Part shown: piece after piece, positions 1 through 6,001 of the stretch
How positions within the stretch are numbered: the stretch's first letter is position 1
How the letters are laid out: each line of letters begins with the position of its first letter
NCBI GenBank assembly: GCA_009781565.1
Contig: WQXV01000073.1
Span: 1-6,001, forward strand
DNA from: Actinomycetes bacterium
GTDB lineage: Bacteria; Actinomycetota; Coriobacteriia; WRKU01
Direction of reading: 5' to 3'
Length of the DNA: 6,001 nucleotides
Program-made: the position numbers and the translations under genes
The notes under the pieces: model-generated
Told to the model about the DNA's origin: nothing
Seen by the model: only the letters and a program-made list of their open reading frames with translations
The model's database searches: none

Positions 1-2190
1 GTGCGCTTCGGTGAGGAGGATAATTTCTGGGCAGCAGGAGATACCGGTCCGTGCGGGCCGTGTAGCGAACTGTACTACGATCGCGGTGAGCAGTACTCAT
101 GCGGTCCTGACTGCAAGGTGGGATGCGACTGCGATCGTTTCGTCGAGTACTGGAATCTGGTGTTCATGCAATATGACCGCGACGAGGAGGGAAACCTCAA
201 TCCACTTGCCGCGCTCAGTGTCGATACCGGCCTGGGCCTCGAGCGTATGGCCGCCATCATGCAGGGTGTGGACTCCAACTACGAGATCGATCTCATGCAA
301 GACATCATGGCGATGGCGCAAGAGATCACCAATACGACCTACGGGGAGGATGAGCCCACCGATGTGGCGCTGCGCATCATCTCCGATCATGCCCGTGCCG
401 TCGCGTTCCTGATCGCTGATGGGGTCATTCCCTCAAACGAAGGACGCGGGTTCATCCTGCGTCGTCTGTTGCGCGGAGCGGTGCTGCGTGCCCGCCTGCT
501 CGGGGTGGAAAAGCCCTTCATGACCAAGATGACCGACAAGGTCATCGCCAGCATGGCCGATGCCTATCCAGAACTGAGCGAGCACCGCGACCTGATAAGC
601 GGTATCGTCTCAGCAGAAGAGGAGCGCTTCAGCGCGACGCTGCGCACCGGTCTTGCCTATATCGATGAGGCGCTGCGCAAACTCGGAAAGGGCGACACCC
701 TTGAGGGTAAAGCTGCATTCGTCCTCCATGACACCTATGGATTTCCCTATGATCTGACCGTCATGATGGCAGGTGAGCGAGGGATCTTAGTCGATGAGGC
801 GGGGTTTGAGGCAGCGATGGAACAACAGAAGAGTCGTGCGAGGGCAAGCGCCAAGGGAACCTCGTGGGATAATAGCAGTATCTATACCGATCTGGCCGCA
901 GAGCAGGGACCTGATGAGTTTGTGGGTTATGCCTATGATGAGACCCCGGCCCGTGTGCGCGCGATCATACATGATGGAGCACGCGTCGATGCGCTGCAGG
1001 AGGGTCAATCCGGCGAGGTATTGCTCGATAAGACCTCGGCCTATGCCGAGCAAGGGGGCCAATCAGGAGACAGAGCCCAGATCCGCTCTGCTGACGGCGC
1101 TCAGTTCTGCGTCGAGAGCACGGGCCTTAACGAGGCGGTCCAGCATCTCCACAGCGGGACCCTTGATACGGGGACGCTGCGTGTGGGAGATGCGGTCGAG
1201 GTCGCTATCGATACGGAGCGACGTCAAGGGATCGCGCGCAACCACAGCGCGACCCACCTGCTGCACACCGCTCTGCGCAAGGTGCTGGGAAACCACGTCT
1301 CGCAGGCAGGCTCTTTGGTCGCGCCTGACAGGCTTCGCTTCGACTTCACGCATTTCGAGGCGCTGAGCCCCGAGCAGATCGATGAGGTCGAGCACCTGGT
1401 CAACAACACGATCTTTGCCAACCTTGCGGTCCGCGCGTTCGAGACCTCATTGGAGACCGCGCGTGAGCAGGGTGTGATCGCGCTCTTCGGTGAGAAATAC
1501 GGTGATTTCGTCCGCGTGGTCGATGTAGACGGATTCTCCAAAGAACTCTGTGGTGGGACCCATGTCGGGCGTACCGCAGAGATCGGGTTGTTCAAGATCG
1601 TCAACGAAGAGTCGGTCGGCGCGAATATCCGCCGCATCGAGGCGGTGACCAGCAATGATGCCTACGAGCATCTGCTCGCCCATGATCGGCAGCTCAAACA
1701 AGCTGCGGCGACCCTGCGCTCAGCCCCCCATGAGGTGGCCGAGCGGGTCAGCGCACTCTCAACCAAACTCAGAGAGACCGAGGCACGCCTCAAACAGGCG
1801 CTGAGCGCGCGACCGGATGATGGGGGCAGATCGCTTGACGCGGTCACCTATGAGGTCGACGGCTACCGGGTCGTCATAGAGAATGTCGATCATCTGGCAG
1901 CGGCCGATCTCAAGCCCTATTGGGACGCGATCCGCGCCCAGGGAAGAGACGCGCTCGTGGTGGTCGGGGCCGATAATCAGACGGGTAAGGCGATCTATCT
2001 GGCCTCCGCAAATGATGCCGCGGTATCGCGTGGTTTTGATGCCGGTGCGATCGTCAAAGAGATCGCTGCAGTGCTGGGTGGTCGCGGTGGCGGCAAACCG
2101 AAGATGGCACAAGGTGGAGCCGATTTGGCCACCGATCTTGACCAAGCGCTTGCGCGCGCCGCAGACCTGATAGGAGTGAAGCTTTCCTGA
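1..2190 (+). CDS. alaS: Alanyl-tRNA synthetase, 5'-truncated by window edge
   Basis: This class II synthetase charges tRNA-Ala with alanine in the cytoplasm and hydrolyses misacylated Ser/Gly-tRNA-Ala. Only the last 729 residues are present. The first codon (GTG) is internal, since the fragment opens just before the conserved GDTGPCGPC segment (residues 14-21). Motif 3 (GLGLER) is at 77-82. The editing domain has its zinc-site pair HxxxH (H415, H419) and CxxxH (C517, H521), with Q435 in the HVSQAGS stretch. These align with E. coli H564/H568, C666/H670 and Q584 at a constant offset of 149, so about 149 residues are missing and the full protein would be about 878 aa, the usual size. A cysteine-rich insert (C34, C38, C42, C44) follows the GPCGPC segment, as in many bacterial AlaRS. 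A probable coiled linker (about 561-602) leads to the C-Ala domain, with its glycine-rich motif at 693-706. The stop codon overlaps the ruvX start by 1 nt. Identity is secure; the domain boundaries are approximate. Confidence 0.98.
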   Translation: MRFGEEDNFWAAGDTGPCGPCSELYYDRGEQYSCGPDCKVGCDCDRFVEYWNLVFMQYDRDEEGNLNPLAALSVDTGLGLERMAAIMQGVDSNYEIDLMQDIMAMAQEITNTTYGEDEPTDVALRIISDHARAVAFLIADGVIPSNEGRGFILRRLLRGAVLRARLLGVEKPFMTKMTDKVIASMADAYPELSEHRDLISGIVSAEEERFSATLRTGLAYIDEALRKLGKGDTLEGKAAFVLHDTYGFPYDLTVMMAGERGILVDEAGFEAAMEQQKSRARASAKGTSWDNSSIYTDLAAEQGPDEFVGYAYDETPARVRAIIHDGARVDALQEGQSGEVLLDKTSAYAEQGGQSGDRAQIRSADGAQFCVESTGLNEAVQHLHSGTLDTGTLRVGDAVEVAIDTERRQGIARNHSATHLLHTALRKVLGNHVSQAGSLVAPDRLRFDFTHFEALSPEQIDEVEHLVNNTIFANLAVRAFETSLETAREQGVIALFGEKYGDFVRVVDVDGFSKELCGGTHVGRTAEIGLFKIVNEESVGANIRRIEAVTSNDAYEHLLAHDRQLKQAAATLRSAPHEVAERVSALSTKLRETEARLKQALSARPDDGGRSLDAVTYEVDGYRVVIENVDHLAAADLKPYWDAIRAQGRDALVVVGADNQTGKAIYLASANDAAVSRGFDAGAIVKEIAAVLGGRGGGKPKMAQGGADLATDLDQALARAADLIGVKLS

Positions 2191-2621
2191 TGGGACGGGC
2201 GATGGCATTCGATGTAGGACAGAAGCGATTGGGGATCGCCGTCAGTGATATGACCGGTCGTATCGCCACGCCGCTCATCGTCGTTACGACCGATAAGGTC
2301 TGCGCTGACCAAAGCCTGCTCAAACGCATGATCGATGACTATGAGGTCTCAGATATCGTGGTCGGACTGCCCAAGACCATGGCAGGCACCGAAGGTCCCC
2401 AAGCACAATGGGTACGATCGTTTGCTGACTCGCATATCGAGCCGTATGGCATACCGATCCACTATATCGACGAGCGCCTCTCCTCCAAAGAGGCAAAACA
2501 AGCGATGCGTCAGGCAGGAACGCCTGAAAAGAAGGCCCGCGGTAGCGTCGATATGGTTGCCGCAGCACTCCTGCTCCAAGCCTATCTCGATAGTGATGGA
2601 TGTGATAGTGACGATGGCTGA
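2190..2621 (+). CDS. ruvX: RuvX/YqgF family RNase H-fold nuclease
   Basis: This 143-residue protein has the normal length for the YqgF/RuvX family, a cytoplasmic RNase H-fold nuclease. The family is described as a putative Holliday junction resolvase and, in E. coli, as needed for maturation of the 16S rRNA 5' end; the sequence cannot separate these roles. Family motifs are in order: FDVGQKRLG with acidic D8 (residues 7-15), VVGLPKTMAGTEG (57-69), DERLSS (94-99), and D121 in SVDMVAAALLLQ, giving the expected acidic active-site set. The ATG at 2190 shares one base with the alaS stop. An AGGAG lies 13 nt upstream (2172-2176), rather far, so coupling to alaS translation is likely. A second ATG at 2202 would remove four residues of the first beta strand and is less likely. 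The C-terminus is acidic (DSDGCDSDDG). The alaS-ruvX-mltG order is conserved in Actinomycetota. Confidence 0.95.
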   Translation: MGRAMAFDVGQKRLGIAVSDMTGRIATPLIVVTTDKVCADQSLLKRMIDDYEVSDIVVGLPKTMAGTEGPQAQWVRSFADSHIEPYGIPIHYIDERLSSKEAKQAMRQAGTPEKKARGSVDMVAAALLLQAYLDSDGCDSDDG

Positions 2622-3885
2622 TAATATCGAATACCGTAGAAGCGATCGCAAGAAGACCGGCTCGCTAACTGATAAGGTCCGTGCCTTTGACAGCGCACGC
2701 GCCTCGAAAAATGGCAATGGCACTTCCGAGAGCAGATCGGCTCGTCTGGAGGTTGCTGACGAGCATGCGGCAAAACGAGACGAACGTACCCGCCGGCGCC
2801 TCGAAGCCGGTCGTACGCTGCGCCCGCCCAAGACCAAGAGCCCACTGGTCGCTTTGTTGGTCTTCGGGATCGTGGGCATCCTTATCGCCTCGCTCGTCTT
2901 CTGTGGTTGGCATCAGCTGATCCGCTCGCCGGGTCCCGATGTCGAGCCCGGAAGAGAGGTTGCAGTCATCATTCCTGAAGGTGCGCGCGTGCGCGATATC
3001 GCCGATATCTTGGTCGAACGTGGCATCGTGGCCAACCCGCTCATGTTCCAGATCATGGCGCGACTCAAGGGGGGCGGTGCCTATTTCCAACCGGGACGCT
3101 TCATGCTGGTTACCGGAAGTGGATATGAGGCAGCGATCGCGGCACTGAGTGTTACGCCGGAAGCTGCCGAGGTCGTGCGCGTGACCATCATCGAGGGACT
3201 GCGTATCGATCAGGTCGCCCATTCGGTGGCAGACCAATTGGGGCTTTCGCCGACCGAGTTCGAGGAACGTGCGCGTACAGCCGCTCCCGACTACGTTGCC
3301 AAGTATCCCTATCTGGAGGGCGCGTTCCAAGATTCTTTGGAGGGATTCCTCTTTCCCGATACCTATGAGTTCACCGCTGATGCGACCGTCGATGACGTGA
3401 TCGAGCGCCAGCTCGCCCGTTTCGACGAGGTCTGGCAGTCCATCCAGGTACCGCAAGACCGCCTTGATAGCTTCAGTGTGGGTGAGCTGGTCACGATCGC
3501 GTCGCTCTGTGAGCGTGAGGCACGTCTTGATGATGAGCGATCGTTGGTCGCCAGTGTCATCGACAACCGTCTACAGAGCGCGATGATGCTGCAGTTCTGC
3601 TCGACGGTGCAGTTCCTACTGCCTCCCGAGCGACTGACCGACCTGCGTCTGAGCGATGCCGACACCCGTATCGACAGTCCGTACAACACCTATATCCACG
3701 AGGGGCTGCCGCCCGGACCGATCTGTAATCCCTCGCGCCTCTCACTTGAGGCGGCGGCGCGCCCTGCGATCACCGATTATCTCTACTTCGCGCTGACCTC
3801 GCAAAGCGGCGAGCAGACCTTCTCGGTCACCTACGAGGAACACGAGGAAGCCATGCGAATCTCGCAGGAGGTGTTCGGCCAATAA
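2614..3885 (+). CDS. mltG: Endolytic murein transglycosylase MltG (YceG-like)
   Basis: MltG is a membrane-anchored lytic transglycosylase that cuts nascent peptidoglycan strands and is proposed to terminate glycan polymerisation. The 423-residue product has a highly charged N-terminal region of about 76 residues, presumably cytoplasmic, one transmembrane segment (about 78-98), and an extracytoplasmic YceG domain to the C-terminus. Typical blocks are LEGFLFPDTYEF (242-253), IASLCEREA (295-303), which holds the predicted catalytic Glu (E300, equivalent to E. coli E218), NRL (318-320), LQFCSTVQF (326-334), SPYNTY (355-360) and GLPPGP (364-369). C329 occupies the place of the Asp in the common DPTV motif, C299 precedes the catalytic Glu, and C371 follows the GLPPGP loop. 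The chosen ATG overlaps ruvX by 8 nt. An in-frame ATG at 2596 would add six residues, and neither start has a clear Shine-Dalgarno, so the start is uncertain and coupling to ruvX is likely. The open frame extends further upstream to 2335, but that part only shadows ruvX. Confidence 0.94.
   Translation: MADNIEYRRSDRKKTGSLTDKVRAFDSARASKNGNGTSESRSARLEVADEHAAKRDERTRRRLEAGRTLRPPKTKSPLVALLVFGIVGILIASLVFCGWHQLIRSPGPDVEPGREVAVIIPEGARVRDIADILVERGIVANPLMFQIMARLKGGGAYFQPGRFMLVTGSGYEAAIAALSVTPEAAEVVRVTIIEGLRIDQVAHSVADQLGLSPTEFEERARTAAPDYVAKYPYLEGAFQDSLEGFLFPDTYEFTADATVDDVIERQLARFDEVWQSIQVPQDRLDSFSVGELVTIASLCEREARLDDERSLVASVIDNRLQSAMMLQFCSTVQFLLPPERLTDLRLSDADTRIDSPYNTYIHEGLPPGPICNPSRLSLEAAARPAITDYLYFALTSQSGEQTFSVTYEEHEEAMRISQEVFGQ
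3866..3872 (+). promoter_or_regulatory. Ribosome binding site for the YqeG-like gene
   Basis: A strong AGGAGGT lies inside the last codons of mltG, 12 nt before the ATG at 3885. It supports that start, although the spacing is somewhat longer than ideal, and the TAATG stop-start overlap suggests reinitiation as well. Confidence 0.7.
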
Positions 3886-4379
3886 TGAGCATTCCGACCT
3901 ATTACGTGCAATCAGTTCTCAGCATCGATCCGGTACGGCTCGTCGAGATGGGTAAGAAGACGATTCTGCTCGATCTTGACAACACGATCCTGCCGCGTGA
4001 TGCAGAGGAGATGCCCCCGGCGATGGTCCATTGGGTCAAGCGCATCAGACTGGTCGGTATCAAGGTGGTCCTGGTCTCGAACAGCTGGTTCGGGCGCGTC
4101 AGTGCCATGTCTGCGATCCTCGGGGTCGACTTCGTCGATAAGGCGGTCAAACCCCTGCCGCCGGCCTTCATCCTTGGGCTCATCAAAGAGCGCACCTGGC
4201 CGCGTGAGGCAGCGATCGTCGGCGACCAGTTCTTCACCGATGTCTTGGGCGGAACCTTTCTGGGTATGACGACCATCATGGTCCTGCCATTGGCAGAGCA
4301 TGACCTCAAACACACGTTGATCCTGCGCCATCTAGAAAAGTGGATCTTAGGTAGCAGAAAGCCGCTCGACCATATATGA
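3885..4379 (+). CDS. yqeG: YqeG family HAD superfamily phosphatase
   Basis: This is a small (164 aa) soluble HAD phosphatase of the YqeG group (HAD subfamily IIIA). The HAD motifs are all present: motif I DLDNT with nucleophile D30 and acid/base D32; motif II serine S65 in VLVSNSW; motif III lysine K89 in KAVKPLPP; and motif IV GDQFFTD with D114 and D119. No large cap domain fits between them, which usually means the active site is open and may accept a large substrate. The physiological substrate of YqeG proteins is not something I can name from sequence. The start overlaps the mltG stop by 1 nt and the stop overlaps the aroE start by 4 nt (ATGA). In Bacillus subtilis yqeG is followed by yqeH and then the shikimate dehydrogenase gene; here no yqeH lies between. 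The symbol is given for family membership, not proven function. Confidence 0.9.
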   Translation: MSIPTYYVQSVLSIDPVRLVEMGKKTILLDLDNTILPRDAEEMPPAMVHWVKRIRLVGIKVVLVSNSWFGRVSAMSAILGVDFVDKAVKPLPPAFILGLIKERTWPREAAIVGDQFFTDVLGGTFLGMTTIMVLPLAEHDLKHTLILRHLEKWILGSRKPLDHI

Positions 4380-5248
4380 CGCAGCAGTTCGCCGTCATAG
4401 GCAGTCCCATCGCCCATTCTCTCTCTCCGCGGATCCATAACGCGATCTTTGAGGCTGAGGGGCGTGACGCGCACATGCGTGCGATCGATCCGGTGACGTT
4501 CGAGCAGCTCACGTCCGATCTGGAGAGGTGGAAGGCCGAGCGGACCTTTGAAGGTCTGGCGGTCACCGCCCCCTACAAACCTCTTATCGCCGCTCTTGAA
4601 GGTGAGCGCTCCGATGAGGTGGCGCTGCTTGAAGCTGCCAATACGCTGACGCTACGCGAGAGTGAACCGGTTAGTGGCGATGGTGTGTTCTGGCAGATCG
4701 ATAACACCGATGTGGCGGGATTTACCCATGCGGTCCAGCAGCTGCTCTCGCCTTTGAAGTACCGTACGTTCGTCGTGTTCGGAACCGGTGCGACCGCGCG
4801 CACCATCATCTATGCGCTCATAGCCCACGACGCCGCATTGATACAGGTCGTAGGTAGGTCACAGGAAAAAGCGCGCGCATGTATCGAACCGTTCGAGTCG
4901 TGGCAGCAGTCGCGCGCCCATAAGACCGAGCTGATCGCGGCAAGCGCACCGGCCGGTAAGCGCTTCGACTGTGCGATCAATGCGACCACGTTGGGGATCT
5001 CGGCCCATGACGAGCTGGTCTTTCCCGTGTCGTGGTTCGCTGAATATGCGGCAACGGTATTCGATGTGGTCTATCGATCGACAGGAACGACACGCCTGGT
5101 CGCCTCAGCGCGCCAGCGTGATATCCGTGCGCTCGATGGCAGAGCGATGCTGTACGGGCAAGCGATCGAACAGGCGCGTATCTGGGGAGCGCACAGCTCG
5201 TCGAAAGAGTTGATGGATGTGATCGAGCAAGCGATCGATAAGGAGTAG
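4376..5248 (+). CDS. aroE: Shikimate dehydrogenase (NADP+), somewhat divergent
   Basis: AroE reduces 3-dehydroshikimate to shikimate with NADPH in the cytoplasm. The 290-residue length is slightly above the usual 270-280. The substrate half has GSPIAHSLSPRIHN (9-22, serines S15 and S17), VTAPYK with catalytic K68, the ANT block with N89, and NTD with catalytic D112. The cofactor half has a Rossmann GTGATA loop (136-141), GRSQEKA (160-166) where NRT/NRS is common, INATTLGIS, and MLYGQAIEQARIW near the C-terminus with the conserved Gln. The common GxNVTxPxK reads GLAVTAPYK, so A62 replaces the usual Asn. These changes leave the catalytic Lys and Asp intact, so an active enzyme is expected. A related quinate/shikimate dehydrogenase is the main alternative, but the adjacent aroK and aroB favour AroE. 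The start is the ATG of an ATGA overlap with the upstream gene. No good Shine-Dalgarno is seen, so translational coupling is likely. Confidence 0.92.
   Translation: MTQQFAVIGSPIAHSLSPRIHNAIFEAEGRDAHMRAIDPVTFEQLTSDLERWKAERTFEGLAVTAPYKPLIAALEGERSDEVALLEAANTLTLRESEPVSGDGVFWQIDNTDVAGFTHAVQQLLSPLKYRTFVVFGTGATARTIIYALIAHDAALIQVVGRSQEKARACIEPFESWQQSRAHKTELIAASAPAGKRFDCAINATTLGISAHDELVFPVSWFAEYAATVFDVVYRSTGTTRLVASARQRDIRALDGRAMLYGQAIEQARIWGAHSSSKELMDVIEQAIDKE
5241..5245 (+). promoter_or_regulatory. Ribosome binding site for aroK
   Basis: AGGAG ends 6 nt before the aroK ATG at 5252 and overlaps the final codons of aroE. The ideal spacing fixes the aroK start and explains how it is translated with only 3 nt between the genes. 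Confidence 0.8.
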
Positions 5249-5251
5249 ACG

Positions 5252-5824
5252 ATGGCAGAAACGACCAAGACGGCCGACACCAAGAAACTCACGCGCAACA
5301 TCGCGTTCATCGGTTTTATGGGCTCAGGAAAGACCAGTGTGTCTTCCGAGCTTGCAAAACGGCTGGACACGGCCAGCCTCGATACCGACAAGATCGTCGA
5401 GGCACTCGCGGGGATGAGTGTGGCACAGATCTTTGAGACCGGAGGCGAGAGCGCGTTTCGCACGATGGAGACCAACGTGTTGGGTCAGGCGCTCACGATG
5501 GGCCAGCCGACCCCGGTCGCCTGCGGCGGTGGAGCGATTCTTGATCCCGTTAATGTCGAGCTGCTCAAGGACCACGCCTATGTCATCTATCTCAAGGTCG
5601 ATCCCGATCAGATCAGAGCGCGTATCGACGATCCCTCGACGCGTCCGCTCATCAAAGCGATGAGCGAGCCCAATGAGCTTGCGGAGCTACTCGCGTCGCG
5701 CGAAGTACTCTATGAGGACGCAGCCGATACCAGCATCGACACGACCGGTTTCAGCATCGCTGAGGTCGTCGACCGTGTCGAGGCGATCCTTGCTGACGAG
5801 AGCCTTGGGCTGCTTGAGGGCTAG
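5252..5824 (+). CDS. aroK: Shikimate kinase
   Basis: Shikimate kinase uses ATP to phosphorylate shikimate at the 3-hydroxyl, the step after AroE. The 190-residue protein is a P-loop kinase. Its Walker A is GFMGSGKT (21-28). The shikimate-binding set follows: DTD (44-46, with D46), R70 in GGESAFRTME, and the GGG turn (92-94). R131 in STRPL lies in the lid, and R150 in SREVLYEDAA lies in the late adenine/lid region. All key residues are present, so it should be active. It carries about 15 residues before the first beta strand, rich in Thr and Lys, slightly longer than typical single-domain enzymes. The next Met (M23) is inside the P-loop, and the upstream AGGAG supports the ATG at 5252. The gene begins 3 nt after aroE and is followed by a 23-nt gap and aroB, so co-expression with both is expected. 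AroK and AroL type enzymes cannot be told apart here; aroK is chosen from the neighbourhood. Confidence 0.96.
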   Translation: MAETTKTADTKKLTRNIAFIGFMGSGKTSVSSELAKRLDTASLDTDKIVEALAGMSVAQIFETGGESAFRTMETNVLGQALTMGQPTPVACGGGAILDPVNVELLKDHAYVIYLKVDPDQIRARIDDPSTRPLIKAMSEPNELAELLASREVLYEDAADTSIDTTGFSIAEVVDRVEAILADESLGLLEG

Positions 5825-5834
5825 TCGAGAAGTC

Positions 5835-5842
5835 GAGGAGGG
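5835..5842 (+). promoter_or_regulatory. Ribosome binding site for aroB
   Basis: GAGGAGGG lies in the 23-nt aroK-aroB gap, 5 nt before the ATG at 5848. It is the best Shine-Dalgarno in the window and is the main evidence that the short open frame running off the end is a real gene. Confidence 0.8.
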
Positions 5843-5847
5843 CTGCG

Positions 5848-6001
5848 ATGGCCTATTTCACGCGTAAAAAGTTCGGAGCCGTCACCCGCGTCGATCTGGA
5901 TGTGGGAGTCGCGCAGTATCCGGTCTTTGTCGGCCAAAATCCGACCAATATGTTCACGACCTATATTCTGTCTGCCGCCAAACCACAAAAAGTGGTGCTG
6001 A
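5848..6001 (+). CDS. aroB: 3-dehydroquinate synthase, N-terminal fragment cut by window edge
   Basis: Only 51 complete codons are present, and the reading frame is still open at the last base. The translation begins MAYFTRKKFGAVTRVDLDVG and continues with a QYPVFVGQNP segment, then KVVL at the edge. This resembles the first beta strands of dehydroquinate synthase, where an Arg/Val-rich strand, a YxIxIG segment and a Lys-Val-Val strand before the NAD-binding turn are usual. The enzyme converts DAHP to 3-dehydroquinate using NAD+ and a divalent metal; none of those binding residues lies within this fragment. The excellent ribosome binding site and the position after aroK, as in the actinobacterial aroK-aroB order, support the call. 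Because so little sequence is visible, another family with a similar start cannot be excluded, but nothing else fits as well. Confidence 0.78.
   Translation, partial: MAYFTRKKFGAVTRVDLDVGVAQYPVFVGQNPTNMFTTYILSAAKPQKVVL

Noticed and set aside
100..132. Cysteine-rich segment in AlaRS (C34, C38, C42, C44) as a possible novel zinc site
   Set aside because: Similar cysteine-containing inserts after the GPCGPC segment occur in many bacterial AlaRS proteins, so it is family variation rather than a new feature.
794..1366. 190-codon + strand frame inside alaS
   Set aside because: It is a +1 shadow of alaS, Arg/Ser-rich and low in recognisable motifs, while the alaS frame carries the conserved editing-domain residues there.
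2335..2613. Upstream extension of the mltG frame within ruvX
   Set aside because: The translated sequence before residue M1 at 2614 (or 2596) looks like an out-of-frame reading of ruvX and matches no MltG N-terminus; the ruvX frame has all its family motifs.
2665..3456. Long open frame on the - strand (263 codons) opposite mltG
   Set aside because: It lies wholly antisense to a well-supported mltG, has no recognisable motif or ribosome binding site that I can see, and such frames are common opposite GC-rich genes with biased third positions.
3902..4474. 190-codon - strand frame opposite yqeG
   Set aside because: Antisense shadow of a gene with a complete set of HAD motifs; no independent support.
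5824..5837. Short direct repeat GTCGAG spaced by 2 nt in the aroK-aroB gap
   Set aside because: Six-base units in a GC-rich region with many GTCGAG-like words are expected by chance, and the second unit runs into the aroB ribosome binding site.
5825..5847. Possible terminator or promoter in the largest intergenic gap
   Set aside because: The 23 nt contain no inverted repeat with a T-run and no room for a -35/-10 pair beside the ribosome binding site.

Overview
The window is a compact, moderately GC-rich bacterial chromosome segment. It holds seven genes, all on the + strand, packed head to tail with almost no intergenic DNA. Two are cut by the window edges: alaS lacks its 5' end and aroB lacks most of its 3' part. 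The order alaS-ruvX-mltG-aroE-aroK-aroB follows the arrangement I know from Actinomycetota (for example Mycobacterium tuberculosis, where alaS, the ruvX homologue, the mltG homologue and aroE are consecutive and aroK-aroB lie nearby). A YqeG-type HAD phosphatase sits directly before aroE, a pairing familiar from Bacillus (yqeG-yqeH-aroE). This mix, with the GC content and strong Shine-Dalgarno motifs, suggests a Coriobacteriia-like actinobacterium. That taxonomic call is inference, not proof.

Layout: 1-2190 alanyl-tRNA synthetase (about 149 N-terminal residues lie outside the window); 2190-2621 RuvX/YqgF nuclease; 2614-3885 membrane-anchored endolytic transglycosylase MltG; 3885-4379 YqeG-like HAD phosphatase; 4376-5248 shikimate dehydrogenase; 5252-5824 shikimate kinase; 5848 to the end, N-terminus of 3-dehydroquinate synthase. 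The first five genes overlap their neighbours by 1 to 8 nt, aroE and aroK are 3 nt apart, and the largest gap (23 nt) precedes aroB. I see no promoter-like gap, terminator hairpin, RNA gene, mobile element or CRISPR array, so the block is most simply read as part of one operon whose promoter lies upstream of the window.

Functionally the block joins housekeeping modules: tRNA charging, nucleic-acid processing, peptidoglycan strand termination, and three enzymes of the shikimate (chorismate) pathway. AroB makes dehydroquinate, AroE reduces dehydroshikimate to shikimate, and AroK phosphorylates shikimate. aroC and a dehydroquinase are not visible here.

I found no sign of an undescribed system. 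The points most worth a second look are the yqeG insertion into an actinobacterial gene order, an AroE with substitutions in usually conserved motifs, a set of cysteines around the MltG active site, and a marked excess of GATC and CGATCG sites.
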